The position numbers were made by a program, and so were the translations under genes. The notes under the pieces are model-generated. The model was not told the origin of the DNA, did no database searches, and saw only the letters and a list, made by a program, of their open reading frames with translations. DNA of 64,000 bases, taken from contig JAJPKO010000047.1 of NCBI GenBank assembly GCA_021323655.1, positions 1 through 64,000 of the forward strand, read 5' to 3'. The stretch comes from Acidobacteriaceae bacterium. Lineage in GTDB: Bacteria; Acidobacteriota; Terriglobia; Terriglobales; Acidobacteriaceae. Shown here in pieces: positions 43,347 through 52,977 of the stretch. Position 1 is the stretch's first letter; each line of letters starts with the position of its first letter.

Positions 43347-44336
43347 TTAGTCTTCCCGCAGCAAACTCGGCTCCTCGGGAGCACGCAACCGCACGACGCG
43401 ATCAATCGTATAAGGAGCACGGTGGTTGGTATGGTAATGCCGCACCTGCAGCTCGCCCAGCAGACCAATAGCCAGCACCTGGATTCCGGCCAGGATCAGT
43501 ACCCCGGAAATGACAAAGAGCGGTCCATGCTGGTCCATCACATGTTGGTTGGTGAAGAGCTTAAGCAGTAGAAGGAAGAACGCCACAGCTCCGCCCGCCA
43601 GCATGCTCAAAGCGCCAAAACCGCCAAAGAAGTGCAGCGGACGAGTCATGTACTTGAGCAGAAAGCGGATGGTGAGCAGGTCAAAGAAGACCCGGAAGGT
43701 CCGGCCAATGCCGTAGTGCGACTTCCCTTTTTCACGATGAACATTCCTAATAGGAATTTCGCAAATGCTCGCCCCGTACCACGATGCCAGTGCTGGGATA
43801 AAGCGGTGCATCTCGCCATAGAGCGGCACATTGTGAATCACTTCCCGGCGATAGGCCTTGAAAGTCGTGCCAAAGTCATGAATGTCCACACCAGAAAGCT
43901 TCGCCATCAGCCAGTTAGCACAGCGCGAAGGAATGCGGCGCATTATGAAATTATCAATCCGTTCCTTGCGCCATCCGCTGACCACGTCGTAACCCTCGGC
44001 AAGCTTTCCCAGAAATTTCGGAATCTCATAGGGATCATGCTGAAGGTCCCCATCCATGGCCAGAATAAACTCACCCTGGGCATGGTCAAAACCAGCCGCC
44101 AATGCCGAGGTCTGGCCAAAGTTACGGCGCAGCTTGACCACCAGAACGCGGCTGTCCACTGCCGCGATCTCTTCCAGCAGCTTGTAGGTGCGATCACTGG
44201 AGCCGTCATCCACAAACACAAGTTCAAAGCTGTCGCCTACCTGCTCCATAACAGCCTTGAGCCGGTCGTAAAGGGCGGTGATGTTGTCTTCCTCGTTGTG
44301 GAAAGGCACGACAATGGAATACTTTGGCATATCCAT
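43347..44336 (-). CDS. Family 2 glycosyltransferase with membrane anchor (GtrB/DPM1-like)
   Basis: About 329 residues. The GT-A domain opens YSIVVPFHNEEDNITALYDR, with the nucleotide-binding VFVDDGSSDRTYKLLEEIA and the metal-binding FILAMDGDLQHDP. After it, KSHYGIGRTFRVFFDLLTIR leads to two C-terminal membrane helices. This architecture is that of polyprenyl-phosphate glycosyltransferases such as GtrB/ArnC and DPM1, which load a sugar onto undecaprenyl phosphate. Either ATG, 44336 or 44330, is plausible. It follows the TonB receptor gene by about 65 bases on the same strand, but a functional link is not evident. Confidence 0.88.
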   Translation of the reverse strand: MDMPKYSIVVPFHNEEDNITALYDRLKAVMEQVGDSFELVFVDDGSSDRTYKLLEEIAAVDSRVLVVKLRRNFGQTSALAAGFDHAQGEFILAMDGDLQHDPYEIPKFLGKLAEGYDVVSGWRKERIDNFIMRRIPSRCANWLMAKLSGVDIHDFGTTFKAYRREVIHNVPLYGEMHRFIPALASWYGASICEIPIRNVHREKGKSHYGIGRTFRVFFDLLTIRFLLKYMTRPLHFFGGFGALSMLAGGAVAFFLLLLKLFTNQHVMDQHGPLFVISGVLILAGIQVLAIGLLGELQVRHYHTNHRAPYTIDRVVRLRAPEEPSLLRED

Positions 44337-44401
44337 ATCATTATAGACTTCTGGCAGGAGAAATCCGTCACTCCCATCTCCGGCCAGGCCAGGCACTGTT
44401 C

Positions 44402-47400
44402 TTAGAACATGATTTTCAGTGCCAGCTGGATCTGCCTTGGGTCGCGCGCATTCGCGATCCTGCCAAAAAGCGAACTTCCCAGGCGGAGGCTGGAAAACGC
44501 GCTTGCCGGGGAACCTTGACCAAGATTCGTATGGTTCAGCGCATTGAAGAACTCGGCACGGAACTGCGTCGTGACCCGTTCGGTAATGTTTGTATTCTTA
44601 AAGATAGAAGCGTCCCATCGCTCATTTCCCGGGCCTACAATGGTTCCGCGCCCCTCGTTCCCGACGCGCGCTTCGGTCGCCGGCACAAGCTTAAACGCAG
44701 ACGTATTAAACCATTTGGATATCTGGTGCGGAGCATTCATCTGCGGATTACCAACAATGTCTGGCCGCGCGCCGGAGTTGGTATTGCCGCAAAGCCCCAG
44801 ACCGGCCCGGTCCTGGCTGCAACTCGAGGCCGTTGCCGTATAGTGGCGGCCAGAGTTTAGATAAACGATGCCGGAAAGCTCCCATCCACCAAGCACATGA
44901 CCAGCAAATCCTGTCTGGTGCTTATAAAACGGCAGATCATACACATAGCTGCCGGTGAAGACGTGCCGTCGGTCAAAGTCTGAATTACCGTAATCTCCCC
45001 GCAGATTATATGTGTTCTGCGCCGAACGGTAATCGCCAGACGCCGTGGTGAGGTCATGCGACCAGGTGTAGTTCAGCACCACCAGTGAACTGGCGCTGAA
45101 CTGCTTTTGAAATTGCATTTGCAACCCGTTGTAATTCGATGTAAATACGGTCGAGAAGAGGTTGATCGCGTCAAACCCCCTGTAGGGCCGAACATAATTG
45201 AGTTGCTGATAATCCAGTCCATTAAAGGTGCAGGGCGCTGGACGGCCTGCGCAATAGCCAGGAATCTTTGTGAAATCAAGCGCGTGGGGCATATTCACGT
45301 CTACTACCCCAATCAAATGTCTTCCGAGGTTTCCGTAATATCCGATGTCAAACACCGTGCTTGGTGTCAGTTGCTGCTGAACATCCAGATTGAACATCTG
45401 GGAGTATGGCAGCTTCCATTCCAGCGGATTGGGGCCCCATACCGCTGGCGGATTGTAGTTAACAAAGGTAGTACCGCCCGCCGGGTTGGAAAGGTTCGTG
45501 TTGTAAATGTTCGCCGTGTTTGAGACCGAAGGATTCGACTCCTGCGCGTTCTCATGATTGTTCACTGCCAGCGAGTCGTAGAAAATTCCATATCCTGCCC
45601 GCACACTCGTTTTTCCTTTGCCATAAGGGTCCCAGGCAAATCCGATCCGCGGGGCAAAGCCAAGATGGGGTGTAGGCACAACCGCATCTCCGTAAGGAGA
45701 ATTGTGTCCGCCCTGAATCAGCCCGGGCAGCTTCGATATATCCACCACGCCTGTGTACAGCCCGTCCGTTCCGACAGCAGGCGCGCTGCTTGCGTTGTAT
45801 AACCGGGCGTCAAACGTACTGAGCAGATTATTTCCATACGTCGGCGACATGAACAACGAATACCGTACCCCGTAGTCAATCGTCAGGTTGGGACGAATGC
45901 GCCATTCATCCTGGCCATAGAACTCAAGCTGGTGTTGGTGAATGATGTAGTGGAACTCATTCTGCGCCTGGCTATAGTTGTAGACGCGCCCCAGCAGGAA
46001 GTTGGCCCATTCCTGCTCAAAGGTGCCCGGGTCATTCGTAGGGCTGGTATTGGCCGTAATGCTGAAAGTCGCCGAGTTATTTGAGTTCTCGTCCTTGGTG
46101 TAATAGTTGTAAGTTCCACCAAATTTCAGGGCGTGCAGGCCGGTCTCTTTTGAAAGATTGTCGAAAATGGTGTGGTTCTTGTTGTAGTCGCGATACGAAC
46201 CAAATCCATATAAACTCTGCCCGCTGCCATCAGACAAATCAATAAACGGCACAGTAGCAGCCGAGGATTTATAGGGCAATGTCGGATTGATGTCTGGTGA
46301 ATTCTTGCTCGCCATCGTACCGACCGGATCGCTTAATACCGCGCCCCAGGCAAACGCATACCCTGTTTCATTCAGAAATGTTGGAGAAATTGTCCATGTA
46401 GCGTGCAGCGAAAGGTTCCGTCCGGGAGCATTCGTGCTCGTAGACGCCACGTCGGGAAGAGGCACTCCTGTATACAGGCCAGAAGGCTCATACGTCGGAA
46501 TGGAATCATCTGTATAGCGGCCAAAAATTGTGAACCTGTCGCCAAAGTTCTGGTCTATGCGTACCGCTTCCTCGCGGAAGTTGTACTGGGACCGGCTCGC
46601 AGTGACCAGTGTCTGGTCTGGCTGGTTCGGTGCTGGCAGTTTCGAAAAGATGTCTTTCACATAGGCCGCAGCAATTGGATTAATGTTGGTGACCTGCGTA
46701 CCGGTCGCAGTACAGTTGCCCGCAGAATCAAACGCTACGCAGACAGGTACGGGCATCGTGCCCTGCTGTTCAGCAGCAGTAGGAATAATCGCGCTGTGAA
46801 AAGTTGGATAAACATAAAACCGGCGCCATTCCTGCGAGTAAAAGAAGAATGTCTTCTGCTTCACAATAGGGCCGCCCAGCGTAAAGCCAAAATCGTTCCA
46901 ACGCAAGGGAGCGCGTTTGTTGGGCAGTCCCTGCGCCAATTCAGACTGCTTGTAAAAGTATTCGTTGGCGTTCAGTACATCATTCCGGAAAAATTCATAG
47001 GCATCTCCATGAAATTGGTTCGTGCCGCCTCGTGTAATCACGCTGATTTCTCCCGAGGAAGTGCGCCCATGCTCTGGCAGGTAATTTGCTCGCAGGACCT
47101 TAAACTGGGCAATGGAATCTATACTCGGATAGTTCAACAGCGTGAGGTTGGCACCGCGGTCGAAATCGTCTGCACCATCAATAAGCCAGTTGTTCTGGGT
47201 GGGCCGGTTTCCATTAATGGAAATGTTGATCTGATTGGAAAACCCTGTCGGGTTGCTCGCCCCAACATAAAGTTGGTCGGTGGCCATATCCGTCGTAACG
47301 CCCGGCTGCAGGGGCACAAGTTGCACAAAGTTCCGCGACAGCACCGAGAGCTCGCGTATCTGCGTCCCGCTGATGAGTCCCTCAGCCTGTGGACCTTCCA

Positions 47401-47791
47401 GATTGATTTGCGCCGTACTCTCCTGCACATTGACTGTTTGTTGGGCCGTACCTACCTTCAATTGCAGGTCCACCACGCGGCGGTCATTCACATTCAGGGC
47501 GATGTCGCTGGCGGTCAACGTCTCAAAGCCAGGCGCCGATACGGTAATTTCGTACCGCCCCACCGGCAGCAGCGCGGCAGCATAAGAACCATCTGCACCA
47601 GTCGTCAGTACGCGCACTACCGCATCCTGCCCCATGTTCCTGATCTGCACGGTTGCGTTCGGCACGACCGCGCCAGATGGGTCATGGACGATGCCCCGAA
47701 TATCTCCGGTAGTGTTCTGGGCTGAAAGCAGAAGCGAACATGCCAAAATGACCGCGAATACACTCAAACTCCGTAAACTTTTTTCTTGCAT
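44402..47791 (-). CDS. TonB-dependent receptor with carboxypeptidase-regulatory domain
   Basis: An outer-membrane protein of 1129 residues of the acidobacterial Oar-like type. After the signal peptide (VFAVILACSLLLSAQ), a CarboxypepD_reg-like domain follows (GDIRGIVHDPSGAVVPNATV, ALLPVGRYEITVSAPGFETL). Next come a plug region (ISINGNRPTQNNWLIDGADD, RTSSGEISVITRGGTNQFHG) and a beta-barrel ending with aromatic/hydrophobic residues (RQIQLALKIMF), as outer-membrane barrels do. Such receptors take up large organic ligands, often glycans or peptides. The start is the ATG at 47791, with GGAGGAGG just upstream; the codons before it (TTG at 47803) are unlikely. No linked extracytoplasmic sigma factor or SusD-like gene is present. 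Confidence 0.92.
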   Translation of the reverse strand: MQEKSLRSLSVFAVILACSLLLSAQNTTGDIRGIVHDPSGAVVPNATVQIRNMGQDAVVRVLTTGADGSYAAALLPVGRYEITVSAPGFETLTASDIALNVNDRRVVDLQLKVGTAQQTVNVQESTAQINLEGPQAEGLISGTQIRELSVLSRNFVQLVPLQPGVTTDMATDQLYVGASNPTGFSNQINISINGNRPTQNNWLIDGADDFDRGANLTLLNYPSIDSIAQFKVLRANYLPEHGRTSSGEISVITRGGTNQFHGDAYEFFRNDVLNANEYFYKQSELAQGLPNKRAPLRWNDFGFTLGGPIVKQKTFFFYSQEWRRFYVYPTFHSAIIPTAAEQQGTMPVPVCVAFDSAGNCTATGTQVTNINPIAAAYVKDIFSKLPAPNQPDQTLVTASRSQYNFREEAVRIDQNFGDRFTIFGRYTDDSIPTYEPSGLYTGVPLPDVASTSTNAPGRNLSLHATWTISPTFLNETGYAFAWGAVLSDPVGTMASKNSPDINPTLPYKSSAATVPFIDLSDGSGQSLYGFGSYRDYNKNHTIFDNLSKETGLHALKFGGTYNYYTKDENSNNSATFSITANTSPTNDPGTFEQEWANFLLGRVYNYSQAQNEFHYIIHQHQLEFYGQDEWRIRPNLTIDYGVRYSLFMSPTYGNNLLSTFDARLYNASSAPAVGTDGLYTGVVDISKLPGLIQGGHNSPYGDAVVPTPHLGFAPRIGFAWDPYGKGKTSVRAGYGIFYDSLAVNNHENAQESNPSVSNTANIYNTNLSNPAGGTTFVNYNPPAVWGPNPLEWKLPYSQMFNLDVQQQLTPSTVFDIGYYGNLGRHLIGVVDVNMPHALDFTKIPGYCAGRPAPCTFNGLDYQQLNYVRPYRGFDAINLFSTVFTSNYNGLQMQFQKQFSASSLVVLNYTWSHDLTTASGDYRSAQNTYNLRGDYGNSDFDRRHVFTGSYVYDLPFYKHQTGFAGHVLGGWELSGIVYLNSGRHYTATASSCSQDRAGLGLCGNTNSGARPDIVGNPQMNAPHQISKWFNTSAFKLVPATEARVGNEGRGTIVGPGNERWDASIFKNTNITERVTTQFRAEFFNALNHTNLGQGSPASAFSSLRLGSSLFGRIANARDPRQIQLALKIMF

Positions 47792-47960
47792 GGCCTCCTC
47801 CAAATTTGCCTGCTCATTTTTGTGCTTTATTCGTCGAATCAGAAACTGTTATAGATGACTAGATTTCCTGCTGAATGGGAACAATAATCGCACGAATGAA
47901 AATAAGCAAGGAAATTTTCTGCTGACACTACGCAGTCAGCAGCCGCCGCATATCTTCCCC

Positions 47961-48188
47961 CATAGAGGAGACAAGCCATATAAAGAAACCCCTCACATCC
48001 ACTGGTTTGGAATTCCAGCGTCCGATTTTGCGCGCGCTGCCCGCGTTTACAAAACCATTCTGGGAAATACGCGACCCAGGGGGCAGGCCGCACGCCATCT
48101 TGTTGAGAAGCTGCAGGTCTCACATCGCACCATTTATCACGATGTGCAGGCAGTCCGCGTCTATACAATAAAAGTTAGGACAGCCTGA
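47961..48188 (+). pseudogene. Decayed fusion of a VOC-domain start and a YafY-type HTH
   Basis: A single open frame without a start codon reads HWFGIPASDFARAARVYKTI and LG, the typical first strand and helix of a VOC/glyoxalase-type protein. It continues directly into RGQAARHLVEKLQVSHRTIY and HDVQAVR, the helix-turn-helix of YafY/WYL-type regulators, before TGA at 48186. GAGGAG lies around 47965-47970, where an ancestral start would be, but the expected ATG is missing. Both parts are truncated: the rest of the VOC domain and the WYL domain are gone. This suggests a deletion that joined two neighbouring genes. The rest of the 518-base gap (47792-48309) shows nothing else. Confidence 0.6.
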
Positions 48189-48309
48189 AACAGGCGTCTG
48201 TAAGCAGAATATTCATGCAAATTTGGAGCTTTTTCCGCATCTTGCGGTTCCTGGACCGTTCTTTAAATCGCGCCGTTCTGCGCCCTGCCCTTTTTGACGG
48301 AGCAAGCGC

Positions 48310-49872
48310 ATGAGCCGCCAACCGGTAGCCGTAATCATCGGCGCAGGCCCTGCTGGCCTCACAGCTGCGCTCGAATTCGTTCGCCGCTCCGACGTGCGCC
48401 CTGTTGTGCTTGAAGCCAGCCACGAAATCGGCGGCATCTCCCGCACCATTCGGTTCAAGGGCAACCGCATGGATATCGGCGGCCACCGCTTCTTCTCCAA
48501 GTCCGACCGCGTGATGAATTGGTGGACCGAACTGCTGCCTGTCTGCGCAGAAGAAGATGGCGAGCATTCCGTCCGCTATCAGAACAAGGAGCGCACCATT
48601 ACCGCCGCCACCGCTGCCCCTGATCCCGACCGCGTCATGCTGGTGCGCCCGCGCAAAAGCCGCATCTATTTTCTGCGCAGCTTTTTTGACTATCCGCTCA
48701 GCCTGAATCTGCGAACCATACGCCAGTTAGGCATGCGGCGCATGTTTAGGATCGGCGCGGGATATCTGTATGCTCGCCTCGCTCCCATTAAGCCGGAAGA
48801 AACACTGGAAGACTTCCTTATAAACCGCTTTGGAACCGAGCTTTACAAGACCTTCTTCCAGTCGTACACAGAAAAAGTATGGGGTGTTCCCTGCGGCCAT
48901 ATCAGCGCGGCCTGGGGTGCGCAGCGCATCAAGGGCCTCTCTCTGCGCTCCGCCATCACACATTTCCTGAAGAAAACTTTTGCGCAAAAAAAGCCGTCAG
49001 ACATTACGCAGAAGCAGACCGAAACCTCGCTTATTGAAAAATTCCTCTATCCCAAATTTGGTCCAGGGCAACTGTGGGAATACGTGGCCGAATTAGTGGC
49101 AGAAAAAGGCGGTTCCGTAGAACTGGGCTGGCGCGCAAATAAACTTTACACCTCCGGCAACCGCATCACGGCCGTCGAGGCGGTCAGCGATGCAGGCGAA
49201 ATCCGCACCATTGATGCCGACTATGTCTTCTCTACCATGCCTGTGCGCGAACTGGTCCGCGCATTGGACGCACCTGTTCCAGATGAAATTCGCGCCATCA
49301 GTGATGGCCTGGTCTACCGCGACTTCATCACCGTGGGACTGTTGGTCAATAAGCTCACAGTCACTGAGCCGGATGGCTCTCCCTTAAAAGACACCTGGAT
49401 CTACATCCAGGAACCAGACGTTCTCGTAGGGCGCCTGCAAATCTTTAATAACTGGAGCCCCTACCTGGTGGCTGATCCGAGCAAGGTCTGGATCGGCCTC
49501 GAATACTTCTGTTACGACACGGATGAACTCTGGCAAATGCCCGACGAAGCCATGAAGCAATTCGCCATTTCTGAGGTGGAAAAAATCGGTATCCTGAAGG
49601 CTTCCGACGTTCTCGACGGCCATGTTGTGCGCGTTCCCAAGACCTATCCAGCCTACTTCGGCACCTATGACCGCTTCGATGAGATCGTCAGGTATATGGA
49701 ACGCTACCAAAATCTCTTTCTCGTCGGCCGCAATGGAATGCACAAGTACAACAACCAGGACCATTCCATGCTCACGGCCATGACAGCCGTAGACCAGATT
49801 CTCGCCGGGCAGATAGACAAGTCCGTCCTCTGGAAGATCAACACCGAGCAGGAATACCACGAAGAAAAGTGA
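48310..49872 (+). CDS. NAD(P)/FAD-dependent oxidoreductase (UGM/protoporphyrinogen oxidase-like)
   Basis: A 520-residue flavoprotein. The dinucleotide-binding motif [19 protein letters not shown] starts at residue 9, followed by [20 protein letters not shown] and [14 protein letters not shown], the pattern of UDP-galactopyranose-mutase and amine-oxidase-like FAD enzymes. The C-terminal part has the FAD-pyrophosphate segment [20 protein letters not shown]. Homologues often sit among polysaccharide genes, where they may act on sugar or lipid-linked intermediates, but the reaction is not established. It is followed 86 bases later by the enoyl-CoA hydratase on the same strand. Confidence 0.83.
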   Translation: MSRQPVAVIIGAGPAGLTAALEFVRRSDVRPVVLEASHEIGGISRTIRFKGNRMDIGGHRFFSKSDRVMNWWTELLPVCAEEDGEHSVRYQNKERTITAATAAPDPDRVMLVRPRKSRIYFLRSFFDYPLSLNLRTIRQLGMRRMFRIGAGYLYARLAPIKPEETLEDFLINRFGTELYKTFFQSYTEKVWGVPCGHISAAWGAQRIKGLSLRSAITHFLKKTFAQKKPSDITQKQTETSLIEKFLYPKFGPGQLWEYVAELVAEKGGSVELGWRANKLYTSGNRITAVEAVSDAGEIRTIDADYVFSTMPVRELVRALDAPVPDEIRAISDGLVYRDFITVGLLVNKLTVTEPDGSPLKDTWIYIQEPDVLVGRLQIFNNWSPYLVADPSKVWIGLEYFCYDTDELWQMPDEAMKQFAISEVEKIGILKASDVLDGHVVRVPKTYPAYFGTYDRFDEIVRYMERYQNLFLVGRNGMHKYNNQDHSMLTAMTAVDQILAGQIDKSVLWKINTEQEYHEEK

Positions 49873-49958
49873 GGGGCGGGGACATCAAAAGAAAAGTGCC
49901 AACCGCTGGCCTCTCTTCCCCTCCTGCGTGTACACTGCTTTGTTTTTGAAGGGAAATC

Positions 49959-50756
49959 ATGGGCCACTACAGCACGCTCCGCACGCACACAGAAGAAGCC
50001 GTCCTCACCATCACCCTGCATCGTCCTGAGCGCCGCAACGCGCTCAATCCGGAGATGATCTCGGAACTGACGCACGCGCTTGAATCCGCCGATCGTTCGC
50101 ATGTAGGCGCCATCATCCTCACCGGTGCCGGGACGGCCTTTTGCGCCGGCCTTGACCTCGACCACCTGCAGACCCTTCACGCCCGCACCGTCGAGGAGCA
50201 CCGTGTGGACTCAGAAAACATCGCCCGGCTGCTGAAAGTGCTGTATGACCTCAGCAAACCAACCATCGCTGCCGTCAATGGGGCCGCTATTGCCGGAGGC
50301 ATGGGTCTCGCCACGGTTTGCGACTTCACCTTTGCTGTTCCTGAAGCAAAATTCGGATACACCGAGGTGAAAATCGGTTTCATTCCCGCGATTGTTTCCG
50401 CATTTCTCGTCCGCCAGGTAGGAGACAAGATTGCTCGGGATCTGTTGCTTTCAGGCCGCTTGTTCAAGGCCGAAGAAGCGCATCGCCTTGGGCTGGTGAA
50501 CCGTGTGGTCAGCGAACAGGACCTTCTACCCGAGGCCCATTTGCTCGCGCAGTGCCTTACTCGCAACAGCCCCCAGGCCATGCAGGCTACCAAGCGCCTG
50601 CTGAACAGCTATTCAAAAGACCGCTTCGACGCAGAACTCAAAGCAGCCATAGCCGCCAACGTGGACGCACGCGCCACCGAAGACTTCAAGGAAGGCATCC
50701 GCGCATTCCTGGAAAAGCGCAAACCCGATTGGCCCAGCAGAAAAAACATCCTTTAA
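49959..50756 (+). CDS. Enoyl-CoA hydratase/isomerase family protein
   Basis: A 265-residue crotonase-fold enzyme acting on acyl-CoA substrates. LHRPERRNALNPEMISEL opens the fold. The oxyanion-hole regions are ILTGAGTAFCAGLDLDHLQ and AAVNGAAIAGGMGLATVCDF, followed by FGYTEVKIGFIPAIVSAFL. The catalytic glutamate at the first site may be absent or replaced (TEVKIGF retains one Glu). The length and order resemble methylglutaconyl-CoA hydratase-like members, but the substrate cannot be fixed. AGGG lies eight bases before the ATG. Confidence 0.88.
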   Translation: MGHYSTLRTHTEEAVLTITLHRPERRNALNPEMISELTHALESADRSHVGAIILTGAGTAFCAGLDLDHLQTLHARTVEEHRVDSENIARLLKVLYDLSKPTIAAVNGAAIAGGMGLATVCDFTFAVPEAKFGYTEVKIGFIPAIVSAFLVRQVGDKIARDLLLSGRLFKAEEAHRLGLVNRVVSEQDLLPEAHLLAQCLTRNSPQAMQATKRLLNSYSKDRFDAELKAAIAANVDARATEDFKEGIRAFLEKRKPDWPSRKNIL

Positions 50757-50785
50757 GGCACATTCATGCGGGAAACTCCAATCCA

Positions 50786-52258
50786 TCAATCGGCCGGAGT
50801 CATTGCCTTCGCAATCAGCTTGGTAGTGCTGAACCCCTCGACGGTTGGGACAATTTTGACCCGTCCTCCCCAGGAGCGCACTTCTCTTGCTCCCACTACA
50901 GTATCTTCGTCGTAATCCCCGCCCTTTACAATCACGTCTGGCCGCAATGCTTCAATCAAGCGCAAGGGTGTGGGTTCCTCGAAACAAATGACCGCATCTA
51001 CAGCTGATAGGGCAGCAAGTATCCGCGCTCGCTCCCGTTCTCCAACAATCGGCCGGGTCGGCCCTTTCAGATTCGATACGGAGGCATCACTGTTTATTGC
51101 AACAATAAGCCTGTCGCCTTCACGGTGAGCGTCCTCCAACAACGTGATGTGACCAATATGTAGCAGGTCAAAGCATCCATTTGTAAAGACGACCTTCTGC
51201 CCGGCAGACCTCCACGCTAAAACCCGCGTCTGCAAGGCATCGAGAGTTAATACTTTTTCTTCAGCTTGTAATTCAATTTCAGGCATAAGGCTGTTAAGTA
51301 ACTCATTACGATTCACCGGCACCGTTCCTACTTTGCTGACGACAATTCCCGCCGCAATATTAGCCAGTTGGACAGCGATTTCCATATCGAGTCCTCGCGA
51401 CAGTCCCAAGGCCAGTGTGGCAACCACCGTGTCCCCCGCGCCAGAAACGTCAAAAACTTGTCGAGCCATCGCCGGCGCAACCGATCTTGAGTCTTTTCGC
51501 AGCAGGGCTATTCCTTTTTCACTCAGGGTCGCAATCAGGTATTCAAGATCAAATGTGGAGACGAGTTTCTGGCCAGCAGTCAAAAGCTCATCCGTGCTTT
51601 GCCGTGAAATGCCTGTAGCAATGGATAGCTCATTGAGATTAGGACAGATTGTTGTTGCGCCACGATACCTAGAGAAATCCCGCTGCTTGGGGTCTGCCAA
51701 TACGGGAATTCGGTGCTGCCTCGCGATTTGGATCGTCCTTTGGCAAACTTCTTCCGTGAGCACTCCCTTGGCATAATCTGAAAGCACAACCGCGTCGGCT
51801 GCCGATATGGCGTGCTCCAGTTTCTCCAGCAGTTCGGTATACACCTGACCCGGATACTGATCTGTCCTCTCTGTATCCAGCCGCAACATTTGCTGGCTGC
51901 CTCCCAGAATTCGCAGCTTCGAAGTTGTGGGGTGTCCTGGCACCGTGATTGCCTCGGATTGGATTCCGGCCTTCTGCAGTAATTGCTGAAGCCCTTGGCC
52001 ATCTGCATCATCGCCGACGAATCCGAACAGAGTAGCTTGCGCACCCAGGCTCGCAACATTCATCGCGACGTTGCCGGCCCCTCCTGGCTGTTCGCTGCGT
52101 CTTGATGCCCGCACTACAGGGACCGGGGCTTCGGGGGAGATACGTTCAACATCGCCCCATACATAGCGATCCAGCATCAGATCACCAATCACAAACACGT
52201 GAGATCCAAACCAGTTATTTTCAATCAGCTGAACAACACGGTGCAGGTCCTGAATCAT
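50786..52258 (-). CDS. hldE: Bifunctional heptose kinase/adenylyltransferase HldE
   Basis: A 490-residue two-domain enzyme of LPS heptose synthesis. The N-terminal ribokinase-type domain (about 1-330) phosphorylates heptose-7-phosphate at C1 (FVIGDLMLDRYVWGDVERIS; catalytic FDVSGAGDTVVATLALGL). The C-terminal nucleotidyltransferase domain (about 345-490) makes ADP-heptose (VVFTNGCFDLLHIGHITLLE with the HxGH-type motif, and PLRLIEALRPDVIVKGGDY). Both halves are complete. Its ATG overlaps the gmhA stop by four bases, so the two are translationally coupled. It is convergent with the enoyl-CoA hydratase gene. Confidence 0.96.
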   Translation of the reverse strand: MIQDLHRVVQLIENNWFGSHVFVIGDLMLDRYVWGDVERISPEAPVPVVRASRRSEQPGGAGNVAMNVASLGAQATLFGFVGDDADGQGLQQLLQKAGIQSEAITVPGHPTTSKLRILGGSQQMLRLDTERTDQYPGQVYTELLEKLEHAISAADAVVLSDYAKGVLTEEVCQRTIQIARQHRIPVLADPKQRDFSRYRGATTICPNLNELSIATGISRQSTDELLTAGQKLVSTFDLEYLIATLSEKGIALLRKDSRSVAPAMARQVFDVSGAGDTVVATLALGLSRGLDMEIAVQLANIAAGIVVSKVGTVPVNRNELLNSLMPEIELQAEEKVLTLDALQTRVLAWRSAGQKVVFTNGCFDLLHIGHITLLEDAHREGDRLIVAINSDASVSNLKGPTRPIVGERERARILAALSAVDAVICFEEPTPLRLIEALRPDVIVKGGDYDEDTVVGAREVRSWGGRVKIVPTVEGFSTTKLIAKAMTPAD

Positions 52259-52866
52259 CTTGAAACAACTTCCTCTTTTGCTGGATAGTTCTCACAAATG
52301 CTGGCTTCAATCCAATCACAAAGCATGTGGCCACAAAGAATGTGCGCCTCCTGAATGCGCGCAGTATTCCTGGCTGGGATACAAAGGGCGGCGTCCGCTA
52401 ACCCTGCCATAATTCCGCCACCGGTGCCGGTAAAGGCAACCGTAAAAGCTCCGGAATGACGGGCCGCCTTCAGAGCGGCACATACATTTCCGCTGTTGCC
52501 GGAAGTGGAAATTCCAACCAATACATCACCTTCCCTGCACAAGGCCTCTACTTGCCTGCTGAACACCTGCTCGTAGCCATAATCATTGCCGATCGAAGTC
52601 AGTACTGAGGTATCGGTCGTCAGCGCAATGGATGGCAGACCTCTGCGTTCGCGTCGAAAACGTCCTACTAACTCTGCGGCCAGGTGTTGCGAATCAGCCG
52701 CACTGCCTCCATTCCCACACCATAAAACCTTTTTCCCCGCCAGAATAGCGTTCGTCATCACTTCCGCAATTCGCTCCAGAATCGGCTGCTGCCCCCGCAG
52801 CTGTTCAATCACGGAGAGGTGCTCCGCAATGGCATGGCTAAAAATCGAAGTTGAATCAGGTTTCAT
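52255..52866 (-). CDS. gmhA: Sedoheptulose-7-phosphate isomerase GmhA
   Basis: A 203-residue SIS-domain isomerase making D-glycero-D-manno-heptose-7-phosphate from sedoheptulose-7-phosphate, the first step towards LPS heptose. The phosphate-binding signature LWCGNGGSAADSQHLAAEL is at about residue 49. DVLVGISTSGNSGNVCAALK is the second SIS loop, and EAHILCGHMLCDWIEA with the catalytic histidine is near the C-terminus. It is the first gene of the hldE pair and divergent from gmhB, so the three pathway enzymes share a compact regulatory region (52867-52977). Confidence 0.96.
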   Translation of the reverse strand: MKPDSTSIFSHAIAEHLSVIEQLRGQQPILERIAEVMTNAILAGKKVLWCGNGGSAADSQHLAAELVGRFRRERRGLPSIALTTDTSVLTSIGNDYGYEQVFSRQVEALCREGDVLVGISTSGNSGNVCAALKAARHSGAFTVAFTGTGGGIMAGLADAALCIPARNTARIQEAHILCGHMLCDWIEASICENYPAKEEVVSR

Positions 52867-52977
52867 GACTGTTTGACTCCAGCGAAGAACTGCGAATGGT
52901 CGCTTTTGCTATCATACTGTGTGGGTCTTCTTCATGACTATGGTTCAGGTCGCGTGAATCACACTCCACTTCCCACA

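Noticed and set aside
46403-47725. 440-codon frame opposite the TonB receptor
   Set aside because: It has no recognisable domain, and the minus strand encodes a clear receptor with a strong ribosome binding site.
47839-48168. 109-codon minus-strand frame upstream of the TonB receptor
   Set aside because: The plus strand here carries recognisable VOC and HTH fragments; the minus frame has no signal or family pattern.
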